DNA from: Planktothrix sp. FACHB-1365
GTDB lineage: Bacteria > Cyanobacteriota > Cyanobacteriia > Cyanobacteriales > Microcoleaceae
Direction: 5' to 3'
Length of the DNA: 64,000 bases
NCBI RefSeq assembly: GCF_014697575.1
Contig: NZ_JACJSC010000019.1
Coordinates: 52,947-116,946, forward strand
Made by a program: the position numbers and the translations under genes. This document shows, piece by piece, positions 28,850 through 37,188 of this stretch (its first letter is position 1; each line of letters starts with the position of its first letter). The notes under the pieces were generated by a model that did not search any database, had not been told where the DNA came from, and saw only the letters and a list, made by a program, of their open reading frames with translations.

Positions 28850-29314
28850 ATGACAACTGCAACAGCATATCCTAACGCCCCTGATATCTCCACTGATGAT
28901 TATGTCGTCATTGGTTTAGCAACCTGTTTTATTAAAGAAGATGGGGAAGTTCATCAAGTTCAAGTGGTTGAACCCATTCCCTCAGCGGCTTTGGAAGCTA
29001 TTTTGAAAGGAGTTCCTACATCCTATTCAATTGCTTATGCTGTAACATTGGGTTCTATTTTAAGTAATGGAGAAGCTAAAATTCCCCCAGAATTGGGAAC
29101 AGATGCCCATTTTTGTGAAAATTTTACCGATCGCGCGATCGCTGCAACTCGCACCTATAAAAATCGCCCTCAAGCTAAACTTCATATTCCTTTAGGAGCA
29201 AATTTTAAAGAATTTAATTACTCCTTAGAACGAAAACGGGTGTTAAATTCTGAGCGTATTATTCGCACTGAAGATAATGTAAAACAACACGCTTATACTC
29301 ACCAAGTTCTTTAG
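28850..29314 (+). CDS. Conserved cyanobacterial-type protein of unknown function
   Basis: A 154-residue soluble protein without recognised domains. The centre (VQVVEPIPSAALEAILKGVP and TSYSIAYAVTLGSIL) is well-structured and the C-terminus is charged (NYSLERKRVLNSERIIRTED). No signal peptide or membrane segment is visible. The ATG at 28850 is the first in frame. Its 3' end meets a perfect 14-bp inverted repeat shared with the convergent Rpn-family gene. I cannot assign a function. Confidence 0.7.
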   Translation: MTTATAYPNAPDISTDDYVVIGLATCFIKEDGEVHQVQVVEPIPSAALEAILKGVPTSYSIAYAVTLGSILSNGEAKIPPELGTDAHFCENFTDRAIAATRTYKNRPQAKLHIPLGANFKEFNYSLERKRVLNSERIIRTEDNVKQHAYTHQVL

Positions 29315-29334
29315 TTTGTTGAGATTTAAGTTAG

Positions 29335-29376
29335 GGTGATATCCTTTAACACTAGCCAAGGGTAAAGGATATCACC
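29335..29376. terminator. Bidirectional terminator-like hairpin
   Basis: GGTGATATCCTTTA at 29335-29348 and TAAAGGATATCACC at 29363-29376 form a perfect 14-bp stem around a 14-base loop. It sits in the 69-base gap between two convergent genes, consistent with shared termination. Confidence 0.75.
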
Positions 29377-29383
29377 TCAATCT

Positions 29384-30181
29384 TTAATTATTTTGATTGT
29401 CCTGTTGTTGGCTCTGTTGTAACGCTTGAATTTGTTCAACCGTTAACTCTGTTGTTTGAGAAATTTGTTCTAAACTCATCCCCATTCTCAGTAATAAAAT
29501 CGCAACTTGTCGCATTGCTTCAGCCCGCCCTTCAGCGCGACCTTGTTCTTTACCTCGTCGTAAAATTTCTTGATACATCGTTGATTCTTGCATAATATCA
29601 CTCCTAATAATCCGTTGAATGACATTGGTTTCTAACACTAATCCGGCGAGAATTGAAGAGGCGGCGATCAGATTACTTTGAACGCGCCGATCTGCAATTT
29701 GTTCAGCGATTTGAGAGACTTGAGTTAATACTTGGGCGGGATCATTAGTTTGACTTAATACCGCAAAGGGTAATAACCCAGAAACTCTCAAAAAATCCTC
29801 TGTGGGCTGTTCCCAGAGACGAATGATTTCAAATTCATGGGAGGTTTTTTCGAGTCTAAAGGTATTTTGTTGAACTAAGGGGGAGTTAGTTCGTTGTAAA
29901 TAAATCACCACCTGACGCATCACCTTTTGGGGAAACCGTCGATAGACCCTTACTCGATAATCTAACATCCGAAAGGGCATCATGGCATCCGGTTGAGTTT
30001 GAAATTCCGTATGCAATACTAACTCATCGGATTGTAGTAAAATTAAGGAATCTGCCCGAATCGGTTCTAAGGATAACTCCGTTGGACTCAGTTGGGTTAA
30101 CTGTATGGGAGAACCCAATAACCAACTGGCTAAATCCTCAGAAAAATTCTCCGCGATAAATTTGCAGATATTATCAAACAC
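29384..30181 (-). CDS. Rpn family (PD-(D/E)XK) nuclease / transposase-like protein
   Basis: A protein of about 265 residues of the Rpn/YhgA-like family, linked to recombination-promoting DNA cleavage. The nuclease core has IRADSLILLQSDELVLHTEFQTQ in two steps (Asp then Glu-x-Gln). RMLDYRVRVYRRFPQKV and LPFAVLSQT follow, and a C-terminal helical tail carries RGKEQGRAEGRAEAMRQV and a MGMSLEQISQTTELTVEQIQAL sorting of helices. The family usually starts (M/V)FDN, so GTG at 30181 after AGGAAAGGG is preferred; ATG at 30202 is the alternative. Copies are common in cyanobacteria. Confidence 0.8.
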   Translation of the reverse strand: MFDNICKFIAENFSEDLASWLLGSPIQLTQLSPTELSLEPIRADSLILLQSDELVLHTEFQTQPDAMMPFRMLDYRVRVYRRFPQKVMRQVVIYLQRTNSPLVQQNTFRLEKTSHEFEIIRLWEQPTEDFLRVSGLLPFAVLSQTNDPAQVLTQVSQIAEQIADRRVQSNLIAASSILAGLVLETNVIQRIIRSDIMQESTMYQEILRRGKEQGRAEGRAEAMRQVAILLLRMGMSLEQISQTTELTVEQIQALQQSQQQDNQNN

Positions 30182-30263
30182 GCTTCCCTTTCCTTCCCTC
30201 ATCTTGATAATTTAATGATAAACTTTTTAAAAGAGTTCTCATCTTAAAAAAGGATAAACATCA

Positions 30264-30821
30264 ATGTTAAAACTCTATGGTGGTGCTCGTAGTCGGGCTT
30301 CAATTGTGCAATGGTATTTAGAAGAAATCGGGGTTCCCTACGAGTTTATTTTATTAGATATGCAAGCGGGAGAACACCTACAACCGGAATTTATGGCGAT
30401 CAATCCTATTGGTAAAGTTCCCGCCATTGTTGAGGACGATTTTAAGCTGTGGGAGTCGGGAGCGATTTTATTATATTTAGCCGAAAAACACGGTAAACTG
30501 CCTAATTCTCCCGAAGAGAAAGCCGAAATTTATCAATGGGTATTATTTGGAAATGCAACGTTAGGAACGGGAATTTTCATAGAAGCAAATCGGGAAAAAG
30601 AAATGCCCCGTTTACTCAATCCTTTGAATGAAATTTTGACGAAACAACCCTTTTTAATGGGGAATGAATTGAATGTTGCTGATATTGCAGTGGGTTCACT
30701 TTTGGCTTATATTCCCTTGATGTTACAGTTGGATTTAAGCCCCTATCCGGCTGTTTTAGACTATATTAAACGGTTAACGGAAAGACCTGCATTTCAAAAA
30801 ACCATTGGTAGCAGGAAGTAA
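30264..30821 (+). CDS. Glutathione S-transferase family protein
   Basis: A 185-residue GST. The thioredoxin-like N-terminal domain (MLKLYGGARSRASIVQWYLEE) has the Ser/Arg pair of the active-site helix, NPIGKVPAIVEDD with the cis-Pro, and ESGAILLYLAEKHG for the glutathione gamma-glutamyl contact. The helical C-terminal domain has LNVADIAVGSLLAY, the usual N-capping Asp motif. It is slightly shorter than typical GSTs (200-220), mainly in the C-terminal domain. It is cytosolic; the substrate is unknown. Confidence 0.88.
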   Translation: MLKLYGGARSRASIVQWYLEEIGVPYEFILLDMQAGEHLQPEFMAINPIGKVPAIVEDDFKLWESGAILLYLAEKHGKLPNSPEEKAEIYQWVLFGNATLGTGIFIEANREKEMPRLLNPLNEILTKQPFLMGNELNVADIAVGSLLAYIPLMLQLDLSPYPAVLDYIKRLTERPAFQKTIGSRK

Positions 30822-30936
30822 TATTTACCTAAGAATGGCTATCAACGTTGAGTTAGAAAGACCGGGAAGTTAAACCCTAGATTGAGTAAACCTCCACAAT
30901 TTTCCAGCTTAACGCTGATAGCTTAAACTGGTTTTT

Positions 30937-31074
30937 TTATTTGAATCCCACAGAGGCTTGCCAAACAAAAGCCAACAACAGGAAAAAGACGGGGATAACA
31001 GGCAGAATGTCAACGACAGGACTAAAAATGGAGTAAGCTTCGGGTAGCTTTGCTAAAAGCAGTGCTGCTTCCAT
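30937..31074 (-). CDS. psbK: Photosystem II reaction centre protein K
   Basis: A 45-codon gene. The translation starts [19 protein letters not shown], continues [20 protein letters not shown] and ends ASVGFK. The mature part from KLPEAY is the hallmark of PsbK, a single-helix photosystem II subunit near CP43, preceded by a short cleaved leader. Its end lies about 115 bases from the convergent GST gene. It is monocistronic here. Confidence 0.96.
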   Translation of the reverse strand: MEAALLLAKLPEAYSIFSPVVDILPVIPVFFLLLAFVWQASVGFK

Positions 31075-31161
31075 GAATTAATATACCTCTCTAAAAATTA
31101 TGTGGGCGAATTTTAAGGTATTTTACCATGCTCGGTCATGGCAACTCACGAATTTTATGAT

Positions 31162-31192
31162 GTAGGGTGCGTCAGTGCAACGCACGCACCAT
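31162..31192. repeat. Dispersed palindrome reaching the transglutaminase stop
   Basis: GTAGGGTGCGTCAGTGCAA and CGCACGCACC form a GGTGCGT-family copy that ends exactly at the transglutaminase stop codon. Confidence 0.8.
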
Positions 31193-32040
31193 TAACCCTC
31201 TATTTTGGCAATTGAAACGTGAAATTCCATCTGGGAGGTGGCACCAATACCCCGAAATGTCCCTTTAATGGGGGCGGCGTGGCGGGGAATAGCCGTCGCC
31301 ACTAGGGGAATATGGCGATCGCTAATGGCCAATCCTTGAGTCGGATCATACCCTCGCCATCCCGCACCGGGTAAATAAACTTCAGCCCAAGCGTGTAAAT
31401 CCCGTTTTTCTCGGTTTAAATTCCCTTCTTGATACCCACTCACAAAACGGGTCGCTAAATTCATCATCCGACACGCTTCCATAAACACAACGGTTAAATC
31501 TCGACAGGAACCAAATTGTTGTGTCCAAGTGATACCCGGTGGTAAGGGACGACCTTGAGGGCGAATAATATGTTGACAAGTCTCATGAATTTTTTGATTT
31601 AATTCATTTAAAAAAGTCAGGGTTTGTCCTTGGGTTTTATGCCAAATTTCTTGAGCAAGTTGGGTAATAATCGGATCAGGAAGTTGTTGTAAATAGGGTT
31701 GTAAATGACTCAATATAGGAGCCGGATAATCTACAATCGGCAACTCCAGCGCCCAAGGTTCTAATAAATAATGAAAGGGGTTAGTACAGTGGGTTTCCAC
31801 TTGGGAGTTAACCTTAATTTTTAATTCTTGAGTGGGTTGGGAAAACCAAATTTTAATGGCATTATTTCCATCTAATCCCAAGCAATCTGATCTCCCTTGA
31901 GGTTGAGGAAAAATGTCTACAGAAAATTCTTGTACGGTTTGAAACGCATCAGAACGAGGGCGTAACTGAATCAGATGGGGATCTAAAGTAACAGGTTGAC
32001 TGTAAGTGTAATGGGTAAGGTGAGTAATATTATAGATCAT
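31192..32040 (-). CDS. Transglutaminase-like cysteine protease family protein
   Basis: A 282-residue protein with the N-terminal beta domain (YNITHLTHYTYSQPVTLDPH) and a transglutaminase core. The catalytic Cys is in FGSCRDLTVVFMEACR, the His in DLHAWAEVYLPG and the Asp in WRGYDPTQG. It overlaps the upstream alpha-E gene by four bases, and that gene follows the ATP-grasp gene: a three-gene operon conserved across bacteria and inferred to act in peptide or amide-bond chemistry. The actual substrate is unknown. Confidence 0.88.
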   Translation of the reverse strand: MIYNITHLTHYTYSQPVTLDPHLIQLRPRSDAFQTVQEFSVDIFPQPQGRSDCLGLDGNNAIKIWFSQPTQELKIKVNSQVETHCTNPFHYLLEPWALELPIVDYPAPILSHLQPYLQQLPDPIITQLAQEIWHKTQGQTLTFLNELNQKIHETCQHIIRPQGRPLPPGITWTQQFGSCRDLTVVFMEACRMMNLATRFVSGYQEGNLNREKRDLHAWAEVYLPGAGWRGYDPTQGLAISDRHIPLVATAIPRHAAPIKGTFRGIGATSQMEFHVSIAKIEG

Positions 32041-33026
32041 GAACTCGCTTGAGTTTGACTCAATATCAGGGGACTGGCAACCGGTTTAAGCGCAAAAAAG
32101 GCTTCAAAAATTCGTTCGCCGACGCGATTCATTCGATGTTGTAAATCATCCAAAAATTCATGAATTCCCTCTTGCATAATTTCTTCAATTGTGATATAAT
32201 CAAGCTCAGAACGTAGCCTTCCTAACTCTCGTTCTGCGGGGTTTTGCCAAGTGCCAGGGCTAGTTCCTGTAATACATTGTAGCGATCGCTCTGCCTGTAA
32301 TAAACAATATTCAATTGAGCGCGGAAATTCCCGATCTAAAATCAGAAATTCTACAACCCTAGACGGTGTAATCCGGTGTTGTTTGCGTTTGCGATACATT
32401 TCATAAGCACTGGCAGATTTTAACAAAGAAATCCACTGAATTTCATCAATTGTTGTTCCGACATCATTAACTGAAGGTAATAAAATATAATACTTCACAT
32501 CCAAAATTCGAGAGGTTTTATCCGCCCGTTCTAATAACCTCCCCATATTCCCAAAATGCCAACCTTCATTATGAGACATGGTAGCATCCATGACCCCTGC
32601 AAATTGATGTCCGCGCATTTTGACTTGATAGAAGAAATCCGAGAGTTGATAGTAACGTTCTCCCATCGCCGCATCTCGAACCATCAGATAAAATTCGTTG
32701 ACTTGTTCCCACATTTCCGAGGAGATAATTTCCCGAACAGAACGAGCATTTTCACGAGCCGCCCGTAAACAAGATAAAATAGAATTTGGGTAATTACCAT
32801 CAAAAGTTAAAAATCGGATGACATTTTCTTCTGTCGCTTCTCCATAGCGTTCTTTAAACAGTTCTAAATCCCCCGTTGTCACAACAATTGGTTTCCACTG
32901 TTGTTGAACCCCAGAGGGAGAATCTAATAACAAATTTTGATTCACATCAATAAAACGAGCAATATTTTCCGCCCGTTCTACATAACGATTTAACCAATAA
33001 ATAGAATCTGCAACACGGCTTAACAT
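32037..33026 (-). CDS. Alpha-E domain protein
   Basis: A 329-residue all-helical protein of the alpha-E family (MLSRVADSIYWLNRYVERAE at the start, MGRLLERADKTSRILDVKYY in the middle). The length is normal. Conserved Glu and Arg residues in these helices are the family hallmark. It is the middle gene of the ATP-grasp / alpha-E / transglutaminase operon and overlaps the transglutaminase start by four bases, indicating translational coupling. Confidence 0.9.
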   Translation of the reverse strand: MLSRVADSIYWLNRYVERAENIARFIDVNQNLLLDSPSGVQQQWKPIVVTTGDLELFKERYGEATEENVIRFLTFDGNYPNSILSCLRAARENARSVREIISSEMWEQVNEFYLMVRDAAMGERYYQLSDFFYQVKMRGHQFAGVMDATMSHNEGWHFGNMGRLLERADKTSRILDVKYYILLPSVNDVGTTIDEIQWISLLKSASAYEMYRKRKQHRITPSRVVEFLILDREFPRSIEYCLLQAERSLQCITGTSPGTWQNPAERELGRLRSELDYITIEEIMQEGIHEFLDDLQHRMNRVGERIFEAFFALKPVASPLILSQTQASS

Positions 33027-33039
33027 ATTTAAAATTCTT

Positions 33040-33070
33040 GACGGTTGACGATTGACGATTGACGATTGAG
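33040..33070. repeat. Tandem heptanucleotide repeat (GATTGAC type)
   Basis: About four units of a 7-base motif (GACGGTTGACGATTGACGA, then TTGACGATTGA) fill the 47-base gap between the ATP-grasp and alpha-E genes, inside an operon. It is a third heptamer of the STRR kind. Confidence 0.8.
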
Positions 33071-33073
33071 CTT

Positions 33074-34507
33074 TTATTCACATAAAACCCAAGTATCCTT
33101 ACTTCCTCCTCCTTGAGAAGAATTAACCACTAATGACCCTTTTTTCATCGCCACACGGGTTAATCCCCCTGGATGAACGTAAATATTTTCACCATATAAA
33201 ACATAGGGTCTTAAATCAACGTGACACCCTTCAAAAGTATCTCCTAATAAAGTCGGAACCCGTGATAAAGATAGGGTGGGTTGGGCGATATAATTTCGAG
33301 GATTGGCTTTAATTTTTTCTGCAAATTCTAGGCGTTCTGCTTCTGTTGATTGGGTTCCCACTAACATCCCATAGCCTCCCGCTTCATTAGCCGCTTTAAC
33401 CACTAATTGATCGAGGTTTGCTAAAACATAATCAAGTTGTTTGGGTTCCCAACATAAATAAGTTGGAACATTCGATAAAATTTGTTCTTCTCCTAAATAA
33501 TATTGAATCATTTGGGGAACATAAGCATAAATCACTTTATCATCAGCAATCCCCGTTCCTAACGCATTCGCCAGCGCAACTCGACCATTTCGATACACTT
33601 CCGTTAACCCTGGAACCCCTAACATTGACTCAGGATTAAAAGCTAATGGATCAATAAACGTATCGTCAATTCTACGATAAATTACATCTACCCGTTGTAA
33701 ACCCTTAGTGGTTCGCATTTGCACATAACCATCACTCACCACTAAATCCCGCCCTTCCACTAATTCTACTCCCATTTGTTGGGCAAGAAAAGAGTGTTCA
33801 AAATAGGCAGAATTATACATCCCAGGCGTTAAGACAACAACGGTGGGATTGCTAATATGAGTCCCCACTAAATTCAGCAACGCATCTAATAAATGACTGG
33901 GATATTCATCAACGGGTTGAATTCCTAATTTAGCAAAAATTTGAGGGAATGTTGTTTTCATTACCCGACGATTTTCTAAGACATAGGAAACCCCGGACGG
34001 ACAGCGTAAATTATCTTCAAGAACATACCATTTTCCCTCTTTATCCCTAACTAAATCCGTTCCCGTAATATGACACCAAATCCCCTTGGGTGCTTTTAAA
34101 CCCATACAAGGTTGAAGGAATCCCTTAGAAGAATAAATTAACTCTTCAGGAATAAACCCATCTTTGATAATTTTCTGTTCTCCATAGATATCATCTATAA
34201 ATAAATTCAGGGCATGAATTCGTTGCTTTAATCCCCGTTCTAACCAAGCCCATTCTGAAGCGGAAACAATACGAGGAATTAAGTCAAAGGGTAAAATACG
34301 TTCTGTCCCTTGACTATCACTATAAACATTAAATGTCGCCCCCAATTTCATCATTGCAGTTTTAGCGGCTTCCTGTCGGATTTCTAAATCTCCAGGGGAT
34401 AGAGAATTAATCCGATCAATTAACGCGGCTGCGTAAGGACGAGGTTGTCCTTTAGCTACAAAAAGTTCATCGTAGAATTCACCTGGATCGTAGGATTGAA
34501 ATCGCAC
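33074..34507 (-). CDS. Circularly permuted type 2 ATP-grasp protein
   Basis: A 477-residue protein of the circularly permuted ATP-grasp family. Diagnostic blocks are RIVSASEWAWLERGLKQR, WYVLEDNLRCPSGVSYVLEN and VKAANEAGGYGMLVG, with a C-terminal DLRPYVLYG and LTRVAMKKGSLVVNSSQGGG. Family members are predicted to ligate a carboxylate to an amine using ATP, possibly making a peptide that the downstream transglutaminase-like protein processes. First gene of the operon; length and start are typical. Confidence 0.92.
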   Translation of the reverse strand: MRFQSYDPGEFYDELFVAKGQPRPYAAALIDRINSLSPGDLEIRQEAAKTAMMKLGATFNVYSDSQGTERILPFDLIPRIVSASEWAWLERGLKQRIHALNLFIDDIYGEQKIIKDGFIPEELIYSSKGFLQPCMGLKAPKGIWCHITGTDLVRDKEGKWYVLEDNLRCPSGVSYVLENRRVMKTTFPQIFAKLGIQPVDEYPSHLLDALLNLVGTHISNPTVVVLTPGMYNSAYFEHSFLAQQMGVELVEGRDLVVSDGYVQMRTTKGLQRVDVIYRRIDDTFIDPLAFNPESMLGVPGLTEVYRNGRVALANALGTGIADDKVIYAYVPQMIQYYLGEEQILSNVPTYLCWEPKQLDYVLANLDQLVVKAANEAGGYGMLVGTQSTEAERLEFAEKIKANPRNYIAQPTLSLSRVPTLLGDTFEGCHVDLRPYVLYGENIYVHPGGLTRVAMKKGSLVVNSSQGGGSKDTWVLCE

Positions 34508-34812
34508 TGGCTTTTATCCTAATTGATTACAATATAATTGAGATATAAAAGTTTGAGAGACTACTTAACTGTAGCTTCTGATACAAATCTCCAAACCCTT
34601 GAACTTGATCCCAAACAGGGATCAGGGATTTAGGCTGGAATTTGCATCAAACCCCAAGTTTCCCTTTAACTCTTCCTGAAGACATCTTGTATTATTAGGG
34701 GAAGATTCTCTAAAATAGACCTGTTCTTATTATCAAACAATTATCTCCTTCTAATCTAAAAACATAGTTAAGATTTTTTGCAAAGTTTTGTAATTTTATA
34801 CCACAGGGATCA
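34508..34812. other. Divergent intergenic region
   Basis: A 305-base region between the ATP-grasp operon (minus) and the plus-strand gene at 34813, expected to carry both promoters. A perfect 7-bp hairpin TGATCCC-AAACA-GGGATCA lies at 34606-34624, without a T tract. I see no gene. Confidence 0.5.
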
Positions 34813-35307
34813 ATGTTCAACAGTCACAGCCCAAAAAATCCGTTAAGTTATGAAGGAACTTATACTTGTCCGATTTGTCGTTGTGGTCAGATTTCTAATC
34901 TCACCTTAATGGAAGCTTTAGGGTGTGATGTCTGTCATCATATCTTTACGATTAACCTAGAAACACAAAGTTTAAAACTCGCAGATCGAGAACCAGCTTT
35001 AACCTGGCGTTGGACAGGAAAAACCTGGAAAGGTGAACATTTAGGCAATCTCGAACTCAATTGGATTTATTGGATTATTGCTCTTAGTTTTGTTTTATTT
35101 CCTCCAAGTTTAATTGGTTTATCCGCCTTAATTTTTCCGCCTATTCCGGGTAATGTTTGGAGTTGGTTTCCCCTCATCTGGACAATTTTAGCCTTTCTCC
35201 TTCATCTGTTTATTCTATTGTGGTTAATGGCAGAAGCTTATCAATTTCCGGTTTTATTATTCTTGAAAACTCAAGGGCGACGGATATTGAATCTTAATAG
35301 ATCTTAA
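34813..35307 (+). CDS. Zinc-ribbon membrane protein, unrecognised
   Basis: A 164-residue protein. Residues 15-45 hold two Cys pairs (CPICRC and CDVCHH), suggesting a zinc ribbon. Two hydrophobic segments at about 84-108 and 118-142 (WIYWIIALSFVLFPPSLIGL; LIWTILAFLLHLFILLWLMA) place the C-terminus at the membrane. No family is recognised. It is followed 28 bases later by a DUF29 gene. Confidence 0.7.
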   Translation: MFNSHSPKNPLSYEGTYTCPICRCGQISNLTLMEALGCDVCHHIFTINLETQSLKLADREPALTWRWTGKTWKGEHLGNLELNWIYWIIALSFVLFPPSLIGLSALIFPPIPGNVWSWFPLIWTILAFLLHLFILLWLMAEAYQFPVLLFLKTQGRRILNLNRS

Positions 35308-35335
35308 AATATTAATTAATGAGGAGAACACCATC

Positions 35336-35854
35336 ATGGTACAGGAATTAATAGACTTAAAAACCTTTATTATTGAAGGACGTTATCAGGACGCATTAGG
35401 GATTATCGATGAGTTAGAGGGAATGGGTAAACAAGCAATTTTACGGAATATAGAATCGTTTTTAACTCGATTAATGATACATTTAATTAAAAATCAAATT
35501 GAACAACGATTAACCAATTCTTGGGCTGCTTCTATAGCGGGATCAATTGTAGAAATCAGAAAGTTAAACCTCAAAGATAATAAAACTTCTTATTATATTA
35601 ATGTAGGGGAATGGCAACCTTATTTAGAAGAATCCCTGGAGTTAGCAATTCGTCCAGCTAGTCAGGAAGTGTTAAACGGTCAACTCAGCCGTGCTAAACT
35701 ATCTACCCAATTAAATCGAGAGCAATTGTTATTAATAGCGCATGATTTAGTCAATTTGACCTATTGTAATTCAGTCAAAGCGTTAGAAGAACAATTAGAT
35801 CAATATTTAACTCAGTTACCTGGAGGTGAAGCATGGAATACCGATTATTGTTGA
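35336..35854 (+). CDS. DUF29 family protein
   Basis: A 172-residue protein of the cyanobacteria-rich DUF29 family, function unknown. The typical LKTFIIEGRYQDALGIIDEL, NIESFLTRLMIHLIKNQ and TNSWAASIAGSI segments are visible. A GAGGAG lies 11 bases before the ATG. The last codons (ending ...WNTDYC) run into the right end of a TnpB element: the stop TGA sits within the element-end motif TTGACA. The original end was probably a few codons different. Confidence 0.82.
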   Translation: MVQELIDLKTFIIEGRYQDALGIIDELEGMGKQAILRNIESFLTRLMIHLIKNQIEQRLTNSWAASIAGSIVEIRKLNLKDNKTSYYINVGEWQPYLEESLELAIRPASQEVLNGQLSRAKLSTQLNREQLLLIAHDLVNLTYCNSVKALEEQLDQYLTQLPGGEAWNTDYC

Positions 35855-37160
35855 CATCCGCCCCGGCGTGAACGCACGGGGATTCCATCTATCTAAGCAG
35901 ATCGAAAATCGACAACTGCTTAAATGCTGAGTGGGTTGACGTTTCGCTGGCTACTGCTACCTTAGCGGTAGTCTTACGTCTGCCTCCACGTCCGTTTAGA
36001 GTCTCCGAAAGCCCTCCGGCGACTAAAATATTATTTGCGGCGTTAACATCTCTATCGTGAGATTGACCGCAGTTCAAACAAGTCCACTCTCTAATATTTA
36101 ACTCTTTTTTGCCACCGCGAAAACCGCAGCAAGAGCAAGTTTGAGAAGTGGGAATCCATCTGTCAATGACACGAAAATCACGCCCGTACATCACTGATTT
36201 AGCTTCTAACATAGTCCTAAAACTACGCCAACCTAAATCTGAAATGGCACGGGCTAGTTTTCTATTTTTAATCATTCCTGAAACATTTAAGTCTTCCAAG
36301 ACTATCGTTTGGTTTTCACAAATAATCTTAGTTGACAACTTATGAAGAAAATCGCTTCTAGTATCAGAAATTTTAGCGTGAAGTCTAGCTAGTTTCTTTC
36401 TAGCAACTTCCCTTCTCTTGCTACCTTTCTGTTTTCTTGACAAATTACGTTGTAATCTCCTTAAACGCTTTAATTGTTTCTTTAAAGGTTGAGGAGATTT
36501 AACTTTTTCACCGTTACTTAATGTCGCAAAATCAGTGATTCCTAAATCAATTCCTACGGAATTTTGGTTTTCAGGCAAGGGTTGAGGATTAAACTCAACA
36601 ACAAAACTGACAAAATACCTATCAGCACTGTCTTTGATTAAGGTAACTGAAGAAGGTGTTGCGGGTAAAACTCTGCTCCAGACTACTTTGATATCACCAA
36701 TTTTGGCGATGTAAATGTAATCCGAATTTGGGTAGAGTTTAAAACCGTTATCCATAAACCTAGCTGATTGCTTAGATTTACGCTTTTTAAATTTAGGAGG
36801 ATTGACTTTTTTACCTTTTCTTTGCCCTTTACGGGATTTAAAAAAGTTGGAGTAAGCTTGTTCTAAATCTCTTAAACACTGTTGCAAGGGAATAGAGGAA
36901 ACCTCTCCTAACCAGATCTTTTCCTGGGTTTTCTTGAGTTCTGTTAGTCTTTTGGAAAGTTCATTGCTATTAGGTTTTTTGTTACCCAAACGGTATTGTT
37001 CTTGACAGTACGCTAAGGCATCGTTAAAAACTACCCGACAGCAACCGAACAACTGAGACATCAACCTCTTTTGTTGGTCTGTCGGGTAGATTCGATATCG
37101 ATACCTTAACTTCATTCTCTATGCTTAAAATCTTCCTCTTTAGTATACACTAAAATTAAA
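35851..37160 (-). mobile_element. IS200/IS605-family element with tnpB only
   Basis: The element reads on the minus strand. The right end is at 35851-35886 (reading GAATCCCCG ... CGGGG ... TGTCAA), with a hairpin at 35861-35881. The left end is not exactly defined; a perfect hairpin TTTAGT-ATAC-ACTAAA at 37139-37154 upstream of the tnpB start is a good candidate. No tnpA is adjacent, so transposition would need a transposase from elsewhere. Confidence 0.75.
35889..37115 (-). CDS. tnpB: TnpB, RNA-guided nuclease of IS605 family
   Basis: A 408-residue OrfB/TnpB. The N-terminal domain starts MKLRYRYRIYPTDQQKRLM. The RuvC aspartate is in VGIDLGITDFATLSNG (about residue 190), the Glu in IVLEDLNVSGM (about 275), and the final Asp in SHDRDVNAANNIL (about 355). 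Between them is a zinc finger with TCSCCGFRG and CLNCGQ. All catalytic residues are present, so the protein may still cut DNA guided by an omega-RNA from its 3' end. The C-terminal tail after residue 365 is Gly/Arg-rich. Confidence 0.93.
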   Translation of the reverse strand: MKLRYRYRIYPTDQQKRLMSQLFGCCRVVFNDALAYCQEQYRLGNKKPNSNELSKRLTELKKTQEKIWLGEVSSIPLQQCLRDLEQAYSNFFKSRKGQRKGKKVNPPKFKKRKSKQSARFMDNGFKLYPNSDYIYIAKIGDIKVVWSRVLPATPSSVTLIKDSADRYFVSFVVEFNPQPLPENQNSVGIDLGITDFATLSNGEKVKSPQPLKKQLKRLRRLQRNLSRKQKGSKRREVARKKLARLHAKISDTRSDFLHKLSTKIICENQTIVLEDLNVSGMIKNRKLARAISDLGWRSFRTMLEAKSVMYGRDFRVIDRWIPTSQTCSCCGFRGGKKELNIREWTCLNCGQSHDRDVNAANNILVAGGLSETLNGRGGRRKTTAKVAVASETSTHSAFKQLSIFDLLR

Positions 37161-37162
37161 TA

Positions 37163-37184
37163 AAAAGCCTAAGTGGAACTTAGG
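37163..37184 (-). terminator. Rho-independent terminator of gltS
   Basis: On the minus strand CCTAAG-TTCCA-CTTAGG is followed by CTTTTTATTT, directly after the gltS stop. Stem 6 bp plus flanking pairs, with a good T tract. Confidence 0.75.
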
Positions 37185-37188
37185 GGTT

